From Arthrobacter sp. DNA4 (GTDB lineage: Bacteria > Actinomycetota > Actinomycetes > Actinomycetales > Micrococcaceae): 64,000 bases of DNA. The notes beneath the pieces were generated by a model that had not been told where the DNA came from, searched no databases, and saw only the letters and a list, made by a program, of their open reading frames with translations. Below, in pieces: positions 27,820 to 38,113 of this stretch. Within the stretch, counting starts at the first letter, position 1, and the number at the start of each line of letters is the position of its first letter. The DNA is taken from positions 992,001-1,056,000 of the forward strand of contig NZ_CP101466.1 of NCBI RefSeq assembly GCF_024362385.1. The letters run 5' to 3'. Position numbers and translations under genes: made by a program.

Positions 27820-28563
27820 TCAGCCCACGGCGTCGGATACGCCGCGGATGATGGTGGCGGCCGCTCCCAGGTAGGCCAGGATGATCAGGAGGATCTGCGC
27901 GGCGCGGGCCGGGACGTGTTTGGCGGCGAGGTCGCCGAGTACCAGCCCTGCCAGGCAGGCAACGGCGACGGCGAGCCACATGGCCAGCGGCAGCACGGGG
28001 AAGGTCGCGGGAGCCGTGATGGCCTTCGAGATCAGCGAGAACGTACCGATGGTGAAGAAGTACGGCTGCATGGTGGCCGCAAAGGATTTGTGCTGCCACC
28101 GGGTGGCTATCGAGTACATGCTGACGGCAGGGCCACCCACCCCGGCTGCTGTGTTCATGAAGCCGCTGAGGCCGCCGGCGGTCAACAGGTAGCGGCGGCG
28201 CTCCGGCAGGGTGGCGGATTTCAGGACCAGCAGGACGGTCAGGCCGACGGCGAGGATCACTCCGATGGAGATCTCCAGCACAGGTGCCGGAATGAGCCGG
28301 ATCAGGAAGGCTGCTGGAATGATGCCCAGCAGCGCCGAAGCCGCCAGTGCGGCGTAGCGCTTCCAGTCGATGTCCTTTACCACCCGGAAGATGATGGCCC
28401 CCGCCGTCACGGCCCCGCACACGTTCACCAGCACCACTCCCTCCACCGGCCCCAGGAGCAGGACCAGGAAGGGGGCGGCCACCAGCGCGAAGCCCATGCC
28501 GGTGACGCGCTGCATCCCGGCACCCATGACAACGGCGCCCAGCACCAGGCCGGTGGTCAGCAT
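27820..28563 (-). CDS. TauE/SafE family exporter, likely sulfolactate export
   Basis: A 247-aa membrane protein with about eight helices and the two-repeat layout of TauE/SafE ([38 protein letters not shown], and [17 protein letters not shown]). These proteins export sulfite or organosulfonates. Its ATG directly abuts the TAA of the dehydrogenase gene, so translation is coupled. In sulfoglycolytic operons such exporters remove the C3 sulfonate; here that would be sulfolactate, by inference. Confidence 0.88.
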   Translation of the reverse strand: MLTTGLVLGAVVMGAGMQRVTGMGFALVAAPFLVLLLGPVEGVVLVNVCGAVTAGAIIFRVVKDIDWKRYAALAASALLGIIPAAFLIRLIPAPVLEISIGVILAVGLTVLLVLKSATLPERRRYLLTAGGLSGFMNTAAGVGGPAVSMYSIATRWQHKSFAATMQPYFFTIGTFSLISKAITAPATFPVLPLAMWLAVAVACLAGLVLGDLAAKHVPARAAQILLIILAYLGAAATIIRGVSDAVG

Positions 28564-30003
28564 TTACGGCCTCCAGGCCACGTACTGGACCTCCTCGAAC
28601 TCCTCCAGGCCCAGGCTTGATCCTTCCCGGCCCAGGCCGGACTGTTTGGCACCGCCCATGGGCGCGAAGGCCACGGACGGGAGGGGATCGTTCACGCCCA
28701 CGATGCCGGCTTCGAGCTGCTCGGGGATGTCCCAGCCGCGCCTGGGGCTGCCGCTCCAGACGTAGGCGGCCAGGCCCATCTCGGTGGCGTTGGCCTTCCG
28801 GATCGCTTCTTCCTCCGAGGAGAAGGTGACGACGCCGGCCGCCGGGCCAAAGACTTCCTCGGTCACCAGGAGCGCGTCGTCGGGGACGTCGGCCAGCAGC
28901 GTGGGTGCCATGAAGGCACCTTCGCCGGGTACGGAAGTCCGCTCGGTGGCCCGCCGGGCGCCGCGTTCGATCGCGTCGTCCACCAGTGCCTGCACCGCGG
29001 ACACCCTTTCGGCGTCGATGACGGGACCGAGATCCGGGACCGGACCGCCGTCGTCGGGAACTCCATGGCCGATGCTCATGGCATCAAAGCGGGCGCCCAG
29101 CTTCCGTGCGAATTCCTCCGCAATGCTGTCCTGGACCAGGAACCGGTTGGCGGCCACGCAGGACTGGCCGGTGTTGCGGAGCCGGCCGAGGACGGCACCG
29201 TCCACGGCGGCGTCCAGGTCGGCGTCCTCGAAGACGATGAAGGGTGCGTTGCCGCCGAGTTCCAGCAGCGGCCGGACCACGCGCTCCGAGGCGGATGCCA
29301 TGATCTGCCGTCCCACCCCGGTGGAGCCGGTGAAGCTGACGGCCCGGACTGCGGGGTGTGACATCAGGGCGGCGGCGATTTCGCGGGAGGGGCCGTGGAC
29401 CAGGTTCACCACACCGGCGGGGAACCCGGCGTCATGCAGGACCTCGAACAGGCCGGTGGCGGCCAGCGGGGCCTTCTCTGACACCCTGCCCACCACTGTG
29501 CAGCCGGCGGCAAGCATTGCGGCAAGCTTCCGGGCCTGGATGGACACCGGAAAGTTCCAGGGCGTCAGGCTGAGGGCCACGCCGAGGGGTTTGCGGGTGC
29601 TGAGGTGGCGGCGGCCCTGCAGTTCGGGCGGGCTGACGGTGCCGGTGGCGCGGCGGGCCTCCTCGGCGAACCAGCGGAAGTACTCCACGGAGAAGTCCAC
29701 TTCCCCCTGAGCTTCGGGGAGCCGTTTGCCGGCCTCGAGTGCCAGGGTGTGTGCGAGCTCGTCGCGGCGTTCTGCCAGGAGATCGGCAGCGTTGCGCAGC
29801 AGGTCGGCGCGGTGGCGTGCGGTGGTGTGCGACCAGGACCTGAAAGCCTCTGCCGCGGCGTCGCCGGCTGTCGTGGCTTCCTGGGCGGTGCCCCAGGCCA
29901 CCTCACCTACCGTGCTGCCGTTGCCGGGGTCCGTCACGTCCCTGGCGGTTCCGCCGGTGTGCCAGCTGCCGTTGATCAGGTGCCGGGCTGACTTGAGGTT
30001 CAT
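28564..30003 (-). CDS. aldehyde dehydrogenase, candidate sulfolactaldehyde dehydrogenase
   Basis: A 479-aa NAD(P)-dependent ALDH of the succinate-semialdehyde dehydrogenase (GabD) type. Catalytic Cys282 lies in NTGQSCVAANRF and Glu248 in LELGGNAP; the cofactor motif is FTGSTGVGRQIM. GabD-type enzymes (SlaB) oxidise 3-sulfolactaldehyde to sulfolactate in several sulfoglycolysis pathways. Its position between the ABC permeases and the sulfonate exporter, in an operon with isomerase, kinase and aldolase, makes this the best assignment. The ATG at 30003 was chosen because it gives the normal family N-terminus MNLKSARHLINGSW. Confidence 0.85.
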   Translation of the reverse strand: MNLKSARHLINGSWHTGGTARDVTDPGNGSTVGEVAWGTAQEATTAGDAAAEAFRSWSHTTARHRADLLRNAADLLAERRDELAHTLALEAGKRLPEAQGEVDFSVEYFRWFAEEARRATGTVSPPELQGRRHLSTRKPLGVALSLTPWNFPVSIQARKLAAMLAAGCTVVGRVSEKAPLAATGLFEVLHDAGFPAGVVNLVHGPSREIAAALMSHPAVRAVSFTGSTGVGRQIMASASERVVRPLLELGGNAPFIVFEDADLDAAVDGAVLGRLRNTGQSCVAANRFLVQDSIAEEFARKLGARFDAMSIGHGVPDDGGPVPDLGPVIDAERVSAVQALVDDAIERGARRATERTSVPGEGAFMAPTLLADVPDDALLVTEEVFGPAAGVVTFSSEEEAIRKANATEMGLAAYVWSGSPRRGWDIPEQLEAGIVGVNDPLPSVAFAPMGGAKQSGLGREGSSLGLEEFEEVQYVAWRP

Positions 30004-30067
30004 GAATGGTGCCTTTCGTTGGCTGGGAGGGGGCTGCCGCCGCAGGTGCTGCCCGCCGTCGTCGTAC

Positions 30068-30883
30068 TCATCCCTTGCTGGCGCCTGCCGTGATGCCGGC
30101 AACGAAGTAGCGCTGCAGGAAGACGTACGCCACTACCACGGGCAGGGACGCCAGGATGACGCCGGCGAACAGAAGCGGGTAATTGGTCTGGAACTCGCCC
30201 TGGAAGCTGAGCAGCGCCAGCGGCAGCGTCCGGTTCCCGGGGGTCTGGATGAACAGCAGCGGGTAGAGGAGTTCGTTCCAGTGGATGACGAACAGGAAGA
30301 TGGCGGCCGCAGCGATGGAGGGTGCTGACAGCGGCAGGGCAATGGAGGAGTAGGTCTTCCACGGACCGCTGCCATCAATCGAGGAGGCTTCGTAGAGTTC
30401 CTTGGGCAGGGTCCGCATGAACCCGCCCAGGATGAACACGGCGATGGGCAGCGTGGAGACCACGTTGGCCAGGATCAGGCTTACCAGGTTGTCCAGCAGG
30501 CCCAGCCTGCCGAAGAGCACATAGAGCGGGACCATGTTGGCCTGCGCCGGGATGGCCATGCCCAGGACCAGGAACCCGAAGATGGCCCAGGACATGAACC
30601 CCTTCAGCCGGGACACCGCGTACCCGGCCAGGCTGGCCAGGAAGAGGGTGAGCGGCACGGAGATGCCGGTGACGATCACGCTGTTCATGAAGGACGAGCC
30701 GAGGTTCTGGCCGCCCACCACTTCGGTGAAGTTGTCTGCGGAGAGCGAGTGGGGCAGGCTGAAGGGCCCTGCGAAGAGTTCCTGCGTGGTCTTGAAACTG
30801 CCGAAGGCCACCACAGTCAGCGGAACGATGATGATGACCGCGTAGATGGCCAGGATGGCGCGGCGGCTTAGTGAGGCGAGCAT
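30068..30883 (-). CDS. ABC sugar transporter permease (MalG type)
   Basis: A 271-aa inner-membrane permease with six helices. The EAA loop is ELYEASSIDGSGPWKTYSSIALPLSAPSI. It pairs with the MalF-type permease immediately upstream (4-bp gap) and with the lipoprotein binding protein. Within this operon it most likely imports sulfoquinovose or sulfoquinovosyl glycerol. No ATPase gene is present in the island. Confidence 0.9.
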   Translation of the reverse strand: MLASLSRRAILAIYAVIIIVPLTVVAFGSFKTTQELFAGPFSLPHSLSADNFTEVVGGQNLGSSFMNSVIVTGISVPLTLFLASLAGYAVSRLKGFMSWAIFGFLVLGMAIPAQANMVPLYVLFGRLGLLDNLVSLILANVVSTLPIAVFILGGFMRTLPKELYEASSIDGSGPWKTYSSIALPLSAPSIAAAAIFLFVIHWNELLYPLLFIQTPGNRTLPLALLSFQGEFQTNYPLLFAGVILASLPVVVAYVFLQRYFVAGITAGASKG

Positions 30884-30887
30884 GCTG

Positions 30888-31844
30888 CTAGTCCCCCTTC
30901 GGGGTCAGCCGGAGCAGGCGGCGCTGCAGCCAGGTGACCAGGGCGATCATCGCCATGAAGATGATCGACTGGGCGGCGGCGTAGCCGAATTCCGAGTTGG
31001 CAAAGGTGCTGTAAATGCGGGTGGACAGGATGTCCAGGGAGCTCTTGGGCGGATTTCCCGCGATGCCCAGGATCAGGTCGAACGCCTTGAAGGACTGCAC
31101 GGTGGTGTAGGCCACCACAATGGATGTGGCCGGGGCAACGAAGGGCCAGGTGATGGATTTGAACTGCTGCCATTTGTTGGCACCGTCCATCTCCGCCGCT
31201 TCGTAGAGTTCCCGGGGGATGGCCTGCAGCCCGGCAATGTAGACCACCATCATCTGGCCCGAGTGGAACCACACCTGGGTGACGGCCACCCAGTACAGGG
31301 CCTGGGCGTCGTTGCCGAGATAGGCGCCGCCGTCCACTCCGACGGTCCTGAGGACCGAGTTCGCCAGCCCGAAGTTGGGGTCGTAGATGAACTTCCAGAT
31401 GAAGGCCACCGACACCGAGGACAGGATGGTGGGGAAGAAGAACAGCGCCCGGAGCAGGATGCTGCCCCGGGAGTTCTTCGTCAGGAGCAGGGCGAGGATC
31501 AGCGAGAAGAGGGTCTGCGCGATGACCACCAGCAGCACGAACTTCAGGTTGTTGGTCAGGGCATTGGTGAACAGCGAGTCCTTGGTGAACGCGCGGATGA
31601 AGTTGTCCAGGCCAACATAGTTGAATGCCGCCGAGAAGCCGTTCCAGTCCGTGATGGCGTACTGGAAGGCCTGCAGCGTGGGCATCACCAGGAAGAAGGC
31701 GACGACGGCGACGGCCGGCAGCGGGAAGAGGTACAGTGCCGGATTCACGCGGGTGGGGGAGCGGCGGCGCACCTTGGCCGCGCTGGCGGCGGTTTGGTCC
31801 TCCGGCGCCTTGTGCTTCGCAGCGGTTCCGGGATGGATGCTCAT
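30888..31844 (-). CDS. ABC sugar transporter permease (MalF type)
   Basis: A 318-aa permease. A basic N-terminal tail (residues 1-33) precedes six helices, and the EAA loop is ELYEAAEMDGANKWQQFKSITWPF. The start overlaps the stop of the binding-protein gene by 4 bp, so the two are translationally coupled. It belongs to the CUT1 family of oligosaccharide and glycoside importers. Confidence 0.9.
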   Translation of the reverse strand: MSIHPGTAAKHKAPEDQTAASAAKVRRRSPTRVNPALYLFPLPAVAVVAFFLVMPTLQAFQYAITDWNGFSAAFNYVGLDNFIRAFTKDSLFTNALTNNLKFVLLVVIAQTLFSLILALLLTKNSRGSILLRALFFFPTILSSVSVAFIWKFIYDPNFGLANSVLRTVGVDGGAYLGNDAQALYWVAVTQVWFHSGQMMVVYIAGLQAIPRELYEAAEMDGANKWQQFKSITWPFVAPATSIVVAYTTVQSFKAFDLILGIAGNPPKSSLDILSTRIYSTFANSEFGYAAAQSIIFMAMIALVTWLQRRLLRLTPKGD

Positions 31845-33130
31845 AGCCGTTCATCGACAATCTTCTGGGCGGCAGCGGCTGCCTGCTCCGGGCTGGTGCC
31901 GGAGATGACGGCCGTGGCGCTGGCCTCCACCGCGTTGCGGACATCAAGGTTGTTGAACTGGAAGCGGGCGGCGAGCGCGGTCTTCTTCTGCAGCCAGGGG
32001 CTCAGCCGCTTCAGGTCCGGGTTGGTGTATTCCACCTTGTCCACCGAAACGTGCTGGGCGGTCTGGTTGGCGTAATAGCCCGCATTCTCGGGCTCGGAGA
32101 GGAAGTCGATCCAGGCTGCTGCGGCGGCCTGGTTCTTGCTGGCGGAGTTGACGCCCAGGATGAAGGTGGCGTTGTAGGCGCCTTCATACTTGCCCTTGCC
32201 GTCGGAGGTGGTGTTGGGGAACACCAGGTCGATGGGGAACTTGGCACCCAGGCCGCGGACTGCGGCGATGTGGTACGAACCGGTGGCCAGCATGGCGGCC
32301 TTGCCCTGCGAGAACAGGTTCTGCGCCGGCTCCACGGCGGTGCCCGTGGCGTTCGGCTGTACGAAGGGCTTCAGGTCCTTGTACTGGTTGAGCATCTTGA
32401 TGAACCAGTCATCGGTGCACTTGAGCTTGCCCTGTTCGATCTGGGCGCACATGTCGTCCACCGGGGCATTGTTGGCAATCATGCAGTTGAACAACTGGCC
32501 GCCGTTGCCCACATCGCCGCCCGGCCAGGAGATGGGGATGACCCCGGCGGAGGCGAGTTTTTCACACATCGCCAGGAACGCATCCCAGTTCTTGGGGGCG
32601 ATTTCCGCGCCGGCCTTGTCGAAGAGGTCCACGTTGGCCATGGGCATGGGGAACACCACCTGGTACGGCAGGCCCAGCTGGTTGTTGCCGCTCTGGCCCG
32701 CGGACAACAGTCCCTTCTGGTAGTTCGCCACGGCTTTGCTGTCCTTGAGGTCGGTGTAGATCCCGGCTTCGCTGAAGTTCTTGAACTGGGCGCCGCGGAA
32801 GGTGGCGAACGCGTCACCGATGGAGCCTCCGCGCAGCTTCTGCAGGGCTTGTGCGTTGTAGTCGTTGGAGGTGGAGATGTCCTGGGCCACCTCCACGCCG
32901 TCGTGCTTGGCGGCGAAACGCTTAATGAGCTCGTCGAACACGGCCTTGTCCTCGCCGCGCCAGTGGGCGAAGGACACCTTGCCGGTCACTGCGCCGGTGG
33001 ACGGGGCTGCCGGTCCGGAGGCGCCGGCCGGCGAGGTGGAACCGCCGGGGCCTGCGCACGCCGCCGCCGTGGCGCCGAAGCCCAGGGCTCCGAGAATGGC
33101 CATAGCCTGCCTGCGTGAAATCTGACTCAC
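31841..33130 (-). CDS. ABC sugar-binding lipoprotein, candidate sulfoquinovose/SQ-glycoside binding protein
   Basis: A 429-aa family 1 extracellular solute-binding protein. The N-terminus ISRRQAMAILGALGFG has a twin-arginine-like RR and a lipobox ending at Cys25 (TAAAC), giving a membrane-tethered lipoprotein. The mature domain has the CUT1 features VSFAHWRGEDKAVFDELIKRF and FSQGKAAMLATGSYH. Genomic context points to sulfoquinovose or its glycerol glycoside as ligand; I cannot verify the ligand residues. GAGGAG lies about 8 bases before the start (inside CGAGGAGATTATTGTGAG). Confidence 0.88.
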   Translation of the reverse strand: MSQISRRQAMAILGALGFGATAAACAGPGGSTSPAGASGPAAPSTGAVTGKVSFAHWRGEDKAVFDELIKRFAAKHDGVEVAQDISTSNDYNAQALQKLRGGSIGDAFATFRGAQFKNFSEAGIYTDLKDSKAVANYQKGLLSAGQSGNNQLGLPYQVVFPMPMANVDLFDKAGAEIAPKNWDAFLAMCEKLASAGVIPISWPGGDVGNGGQLFNCMIANNAPVDDMCAQIEQGKLKCTDDWFIKMLNQYKDLKPFVQPNATGTAVEPAQNLFSQGKAAMLATGSYHIAAVRGLGAKFPIDLVFPNTTSDGKGKYEGAYNATFILGVNSASKNQAAAAAWIDFLSEPENAGYYANQTAQHVSVDKVEYTNPDLKRLSPWLQKKTALAARFQFNNLDVRNAVEASATAVISGTSPEQAAAAAQKIVDERL

Positions 33131-33222
33131 AATAATCTCCTCGTTGAGTGTTTGCTGTGCCTTGTGTGCTTACTGCGGAAACGGGTTGCCCCGGGGAGGA
33201 CGCTGTGGCGCCTGGACGGTGC

Positions 33223-34107
33223 CTATGCGTGGGCCCGTTGTGCTGAAACGACGTCGTCAACCACGGCGCAGAGGCGCTGCAGCCTGCGGACGGCGTCGGT
33301 GGACAGGGACTCGACGACGTCGGGGGCTCCGATGCAGGATGCCCAGACGGCGCGTCCGGAGAGGAAGCCGCTGGCGCCTTCCAGGCAGGCCCACCGGACG
33401 GCGTCGGGGAAGACGTCCTCGGGAACGCCGCTGGATAGGACCACCCAGGGGCCGTCGATGGCTTTGGTCAGTTCGGCGCAGGCCGCGCGGACATCATCCT
33501 CGGAGGCCTGTCCTTTGAAGGGGACCTCGGCCTTGTAGAGGTCGGCGCCAAGGCTGCCCAGTTCCTTTGCTGCGGCCAGGATTCCGGCGTTCCAGTCGAA
33601 GTCGCCACCGGCAAGGGGCTTGCGGGACACGGGCTCAATGATGCTGATCAGCCCGGCGGACCGGCAGCTGTCCACGAATTCGCGGACCATGGCCACCCGG
33701 CCCTCGGCGGGCTCGTCCGGGCGGTAGAGCACCAGCAGCTTGAGGGCCTTGACGCCCAGGGCCTTGTACTTGTGCGGGTCCACCAGCCGGTCGATGGTCA
33801 CCTCGCCCACCAGCTCGCCGTGCGCGGATTCGAAGTGGTCCGCGGAGGCGATGAGCCCGCAGCTGGAATCCACCACACCGGCGTCGATGGCCTGGTCCAG
33901 CGCGAACTGGCGGTCGATGAGGATGCCGGAGGCGTAGGGGGTGAGGATACGGGCGGCCTCGAGCTTGAAGTCGCGCAGGTCATCGTCGGTGACGGGCTGG
34001 TCGGTGTGCTCGGCGAACATGTTGCGCATGGCTTCGCGCTGGTCGACGGCAAGCATCGCAAAGGCGCCGGACGGGCGCTGCAGGGGGGAAAGATCGGTGT
34101 GGCTCAT
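33223..34107 (-). CDS. yihT: 6-deoxy-6-sulfofructose-1-phosphate aldolase (YihT-like)
   Basis: A 294-aa class I aldolase of the LacD/YihT family that cleaves sulfofructose 1-phosphate into DHAP and 3-sulfolactaldehyde. Close resemblance to E. coli YihT is seen in SGAFAMLAVDQREAMRNMF, LTPYASGILIDRQF, KALKLLVLYRPDE, GLISIIEPV, GADLYKAEVPFKG and PWVVLSSGV / GASGFLSGRAVWAS. Lys192 in DLYKAEVP is the expected Schiff-base lysine. The kinase gene ends 12 bp upstream. Confidence 0.92.
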   Translation of the reverse strand: MSHTDLSPLQRPSGAFAMLAVDQREAMRNMFAEHTDQPVTDDDLRDFKLEAARILTPYASGILIDRQFALDQAIDAGVVDSSCGLIASADHFESAHGELVGEVTIDRLVDPHKYKALGVKALKLLVLYRPDEPAEGRVAMVREFVDSCRSAGLISIIEPVSRKPLAGGDFDWNAGILAAAKELGSLGADLYKAEVPFKGQASEDDVRAACAELTKAIDGPWVVLSSGVPEDVFPDAVRWACLEGASGFLSGRAVWASCIGAPDVVESLSTDAVRRLQRLCAVVDDVVSAQRAHA

Positions 34108-34119
34108 GGGCTGCTTCTT

Positions 34120-35034
34120 TCAGCTGGACAGGTTGGAAACTGGGACAGGGGCGATGGTCTGGTGCGGGATGGCGGAGCGGCCGTCCAGTCCGCCACACGA
34201 GGCGGAAGCGGTGCGGCCGGCGAACACTGCGGCGTCCACCAGCGGAAGGCCGGCGGCGACGGCCGCCAGCAGGGCGCCGTGGTAGACATCGCCGGCGCCG
34301 AGGGTGGAGACGATGGTGGCGGGGGCGGCCGGGATGTGGACCGGTTCGCCGCCGCGTTCCACAACCCAGGCTCCTTCGGAGCCGGCGGTGGCGACGACGG
34401 CGGAGGCGCCGTCGTCAAGCGCTTTGCCCAGGAGGGCCTCGGGGGAGAGGCCCGCGCCGTACTCCGCCTGGAGCCTTTCAATGGTGGGCACGTAGAGCGC
34501 CACGCCGCGGGGGGTGAAGGCGGGGATCGGATTGCCTGCGTCAACGCTGAGGTTCAGGTCCTCCGGGTTGAAGCCGGGCACCGTGGCAACAGCGTTCCAG
34601 CCCAGGTGGTCCACGTGGACCCAGGCCGCGGACTGCAGCAGCTCGGTAAAGCGGCTGGCGGCGGGAAAACTGACGGGCGGCACTGGCCGGGTGACGATGG
34701 CCCGGCTTTCGGTGGCCTTGCTGACCACGATCACGCTGGCTCCGGTTTTGACGCCCGGATCGCGAATGACTGCGGAGGTGTCCACGCCTTCCCCCTGGAG
34801 CCCGGCAATGATGCGGTCTCCTTCTTCATCGGTGCCGAGGACGCCGGCGAAGGCGGTGCTGGCGCCTGCCCGGGCCGCCGCGACGGCTGCCGTGGCTGCG
34901 GGGCCGCCGCCCGCCGTCGCAAAATCCGTGGCGACGGTGCGGCTGTCCGCGGCCGGGAAATCCTCCACCAGGGCGATGGAGTCAAGGGTGGCGCAGCCTA
35001 CGAAGAGCAGGGTTCCAGTTGACGGTTGGGGCAC
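34120..35034 (-). CDS. yihV: 6-deoxy-6-sulfofructose kinase (YihV-like PfkB)
   Basis: A 304-aa PfkB/ribokinase-family sugar kinase expected to phosphorylate sulfofructose at O1. The motif GGGPAATAAVAAARAGA (42-58) is shared with E. coli YihV, and GAGDVYHG (catalytic Asp249) completes the family signature. The start was taken as a GTG at 35034, preceded by GAGGTGGAAC; the longer frame from 35079 begins upstream of the predicted transcription start (-10 at 35071-35076). It is the first gene of the eight-gene minus-strand operon. Confidence 0.9.
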   Translation of the reverse strand: MPQPSTGTLLFVGCATLDSIALVEDFPAADSRTVATDFATAGGGPAATAAVAAARAGASTAFAGVLGTDEEGDRIIAGLQGEGVDTSAVIRDPGVKTGASVIVVSKATESRAIVTRPVPPVSFPAASRFTELLQSAAWVHVDHLGWNAVATVPGFNPEDLNLSVDAGNPIPAFTPRGVALYVPTIERLQAEYGAGLSPEALLGKALDDGASAVVATAGSEGAWVVERGGEPVHIPAAPATIVSTLGAGDVYHGALLAAVAAGLPLVDAAVFAGRTASASCGGLDGRSAIPHQTIAPVPVSNLSS

Positions 35035-35070
35035 GTTCCACCTCGTTGTAGTTCCGGCTGGTATTGAAGA

Positions 35071-36316
<1,246 letters not shown>

Positions 36317-36324
36317 AAGAATTT

Positions 36325-36340
36325 TGTTGGAAGTCCAACA
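36325..36340. promoter_or_regulatory. DeoR-family operator upstream of the repressor gene
   Basis: TGTTGGA-AG-TCCAACA, a perfect 16-bp palindrome. It matches 13 of 16 positions of the site at 35086-35101 (shared TGTTGGAANNNCAACA). It lies 46-61 bases before the deoR-family start, pointing to autoregulation. Confidence 0.7.
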
Positions 36341-36385
36341 TCCCGCCAGGCTCCTGCCCGGCACATTGGGGAGGGAAGAGCAGCT

Positions 36386-37168
36386 ATGAGCACCGCACAT
36401 GAAGAGGCGCCGCTGACGCCCCGCCAGCGCACCATCCTGGACGAGCTGGGCCGGAGGGGCTTCATTTCCACGAACGACCTGGCGGAGACGTTCGCGGTCT
36501 CCGACATGACCGTGCGGCGTGACACCCGGGTCCTGTCCAAGCGCGGACTGGCCCGGGTGGTGCACGGCGGCGTCAGCGCCGTGGACGGTCATGGCCAGAA
36601 CGCGGACTTCGCCGCCCGGGTGAGGGAGGATTCGGATGCCAAACTCCGGGTGGCGCGTGCCTGCATCTCGTTGATTGGCGAGCGGGACGCCATCATCCTG
36701 GATGCCGGCACCACGACCTACCAGATCGCGCAGGAGCTGCCCACATCCTTCACGGGCACCATCATCACGCATTCCGCCCCCGCCATCCAGCGCTGCCTCC
36801 AGCTCACGGCAGCGCGTACCATCTGCCTTGGCGGGGAGCTGCTGCTGGACAGCCAGGCGTTCAACGGCCCCATGACGGTCACGGCGGCGGCCGGCCTGCG
36901 CGCCAAGACAGCCTTCATCGGCGTGACCGGCATCCATGACGAGGCGTTCTATATTGAGCGGGACGTGGAACGCGCCACTAAGATCGCCCTTATGAATTCA
37001 GCGGAACAGGTGGTGGTGGTCGCCACCCATCAAAAGATGCTGCGGTACGCGCTGGCGCGGCTTGCGGCCTTCGATGCGGTGGACATCCTGGTGACGGACG
37101 CCCCGCCCCCGCGGGAAATCGAGGATGCCCTGGGCGCCGCCAACGTGAAGCTGATGGTCGCCGCGTGA
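36386..37168 (+). CDS. DeoR/GlpR-family transcriptional repressor of the sulfoquinovose island
   Basis: A 260-aa regulator. The N-terminal HTH (LTPRQRTILDELGRRGFISTNDLAETFAVSDMTVRRD) is followed by the DeoR sugar-phosphate-binding domain (DAGTTTYQIAQEL, ATHQKM). It is the positional counterpart of E. coli CsqR (YihW), also a DeoR-family regulator of sulfoquinovose genes. A sulfosugar or its phosphate is the likely inducer. Its GTG-starting neighbour overlaps its stop codon. Two matching operators flank its regulon. Confidence 0.88.
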   Translation: MSTAHEEAPLTPRQRTILDELGRRGFISTNDLAETFAVSDMTVRRDTRVLSKRGLARVVHGGVSAVDGHGQNADFAARVREDSDAKLRVARACISLIGERDAIILDAGTTTYQIAQELPTSFTGTIITHSAPAIQRCLQLTAARTICLGGELLLDSQAFNGPMTVTAAAGLRAKTAFIGVTGIHDEAFYIERDVERATKIALMNSAEQVVVVATHQKMLRYALARLAAFDAVDILVTDAPPPREIEDALGAANVKLMVAA

Positions 37169-38082
37169 CGGCCCCGCTGCGCGTCTGCCTGCCCGCCCAA
37201 AACCTGCTGGACGCACTGGCGCCCATGGACGGCGTCGAGTTTGTCCTGTGGGACCTGGACGGACCCGCGCCGGAGGGCCGGCTGGACCTGCTGGTGCCCG
37301 GCTACATGGGCAAACCGTCGGCGCTCGCCGCATTGGAGGGCGCTGACGTGGGCCTGGTGCAGAGCCAGTCCATCGGGTACGACGGCGTCGCCGCAGTCCT
37401 GCCCGAGGGCGTCACCTTCGCGAACGCGGCCGGAGTCCATGAAACGTCGACGGCGGAGCTCGCCGTGGGCATCATGGTGGCGTCCCAGCGGGGCATCCCG
37501 GACTTTGTCCGGAACCAGGAAACCGGAACATGGGACAACAGCCAGCGGCCCAGCCTGGCCGACCGGCGGGTGCTGCTGGTGGGCTACGGCGGAGTGGGCA
37601 AGGCCATCGAGGCCCGGCTCCTGCCGTTCGAAACCGACGTCACCCGGATGGCCAGCCGCGCCCGTGAGGACGACCGCGGGACCATCCACGGAATCGATTC
37701 GCTCTACGAGCAGCTGCCGCTGCACGAGATCGTGGTGGTCAGCGTTCCGCTGGGTGAGCAGACCCAGCAGCTGGTGGACGCCAAGTTCCTCGCGGCCATG
37801 CCGGACGGAGCCCTTTTGGTCAATGTGGCCCGCGGCCCCGTGGCGGACACCGACGCCCTGCTCGCCGAGACATCGAGCGGCCGGCTACGGGCTGCCCTGG
37901 ACGTGACCGACCCGGAACCGCTGCCCGCGGACCACCCGCTGTGGACCACACCGGGCGTGCTCATCACCCCGCACGTCGGCGGCGCCAGCTCGGCCATGTT
38001 CCCCCGGATGGTCCGGCTGCTCAGGAAGCAGATCGGCCTCCTGCTCGAGGGCAAGGACCCCCTGAACGTCGTCCTCCCTTAA
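37165..38082 (+). CDS. NAD-dependent D-isomer-specific 2-hydroxyacid dehydrogenase
   Basis: A 305-aa oxidoreductase. The Rossmann motif is VGYGGVGKAIEARLL, the catalytic Arg lies in NVARGPV, a Glu/Asp in LDVTDPEPLPADHPLW, and the His in ITPHVGG. Its GTG overlaps the TGA of the DeoR gene by 4 bp (GTGA), so it is translationally coupled. It may act on a C3 hydroxyacid or sulfonate linked to the island, or be a general glyoxylate/hydroxypyruvate reductase; the sequence cannot decide. Confidence 0.87.
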   Translation: MTAPLRVCLPAQNLLDALAPMDGVEFVLWDLDGPAPEGRLDLLVPGYMGKPSALAALEGADVGLVQSQSIGYDGVAAVLPEGVTFANAAGVHETSTAELAVGIMVASQRGIPDFVRNQETGTWDNSQRPSLADRRVLLVGYGGVGKAIEARLLPFETDVTRMASRAREDDRGTIHGIDSLYEQLPLHEIVVVSVPLGEQTQQLVDAKFLAAMPDGALLVNVARGPVADTDALLAETSSGRLRAALDVTDPEPLPADHPLWTTPGVLITPHVGGASSAMFPRMVRLLRKQIGLLLEGKDPLNVVLP

Positions 38083-38113
38083 CGCCAGCGGCTCCGGCCC
38101 CTATGCTGGGCCC

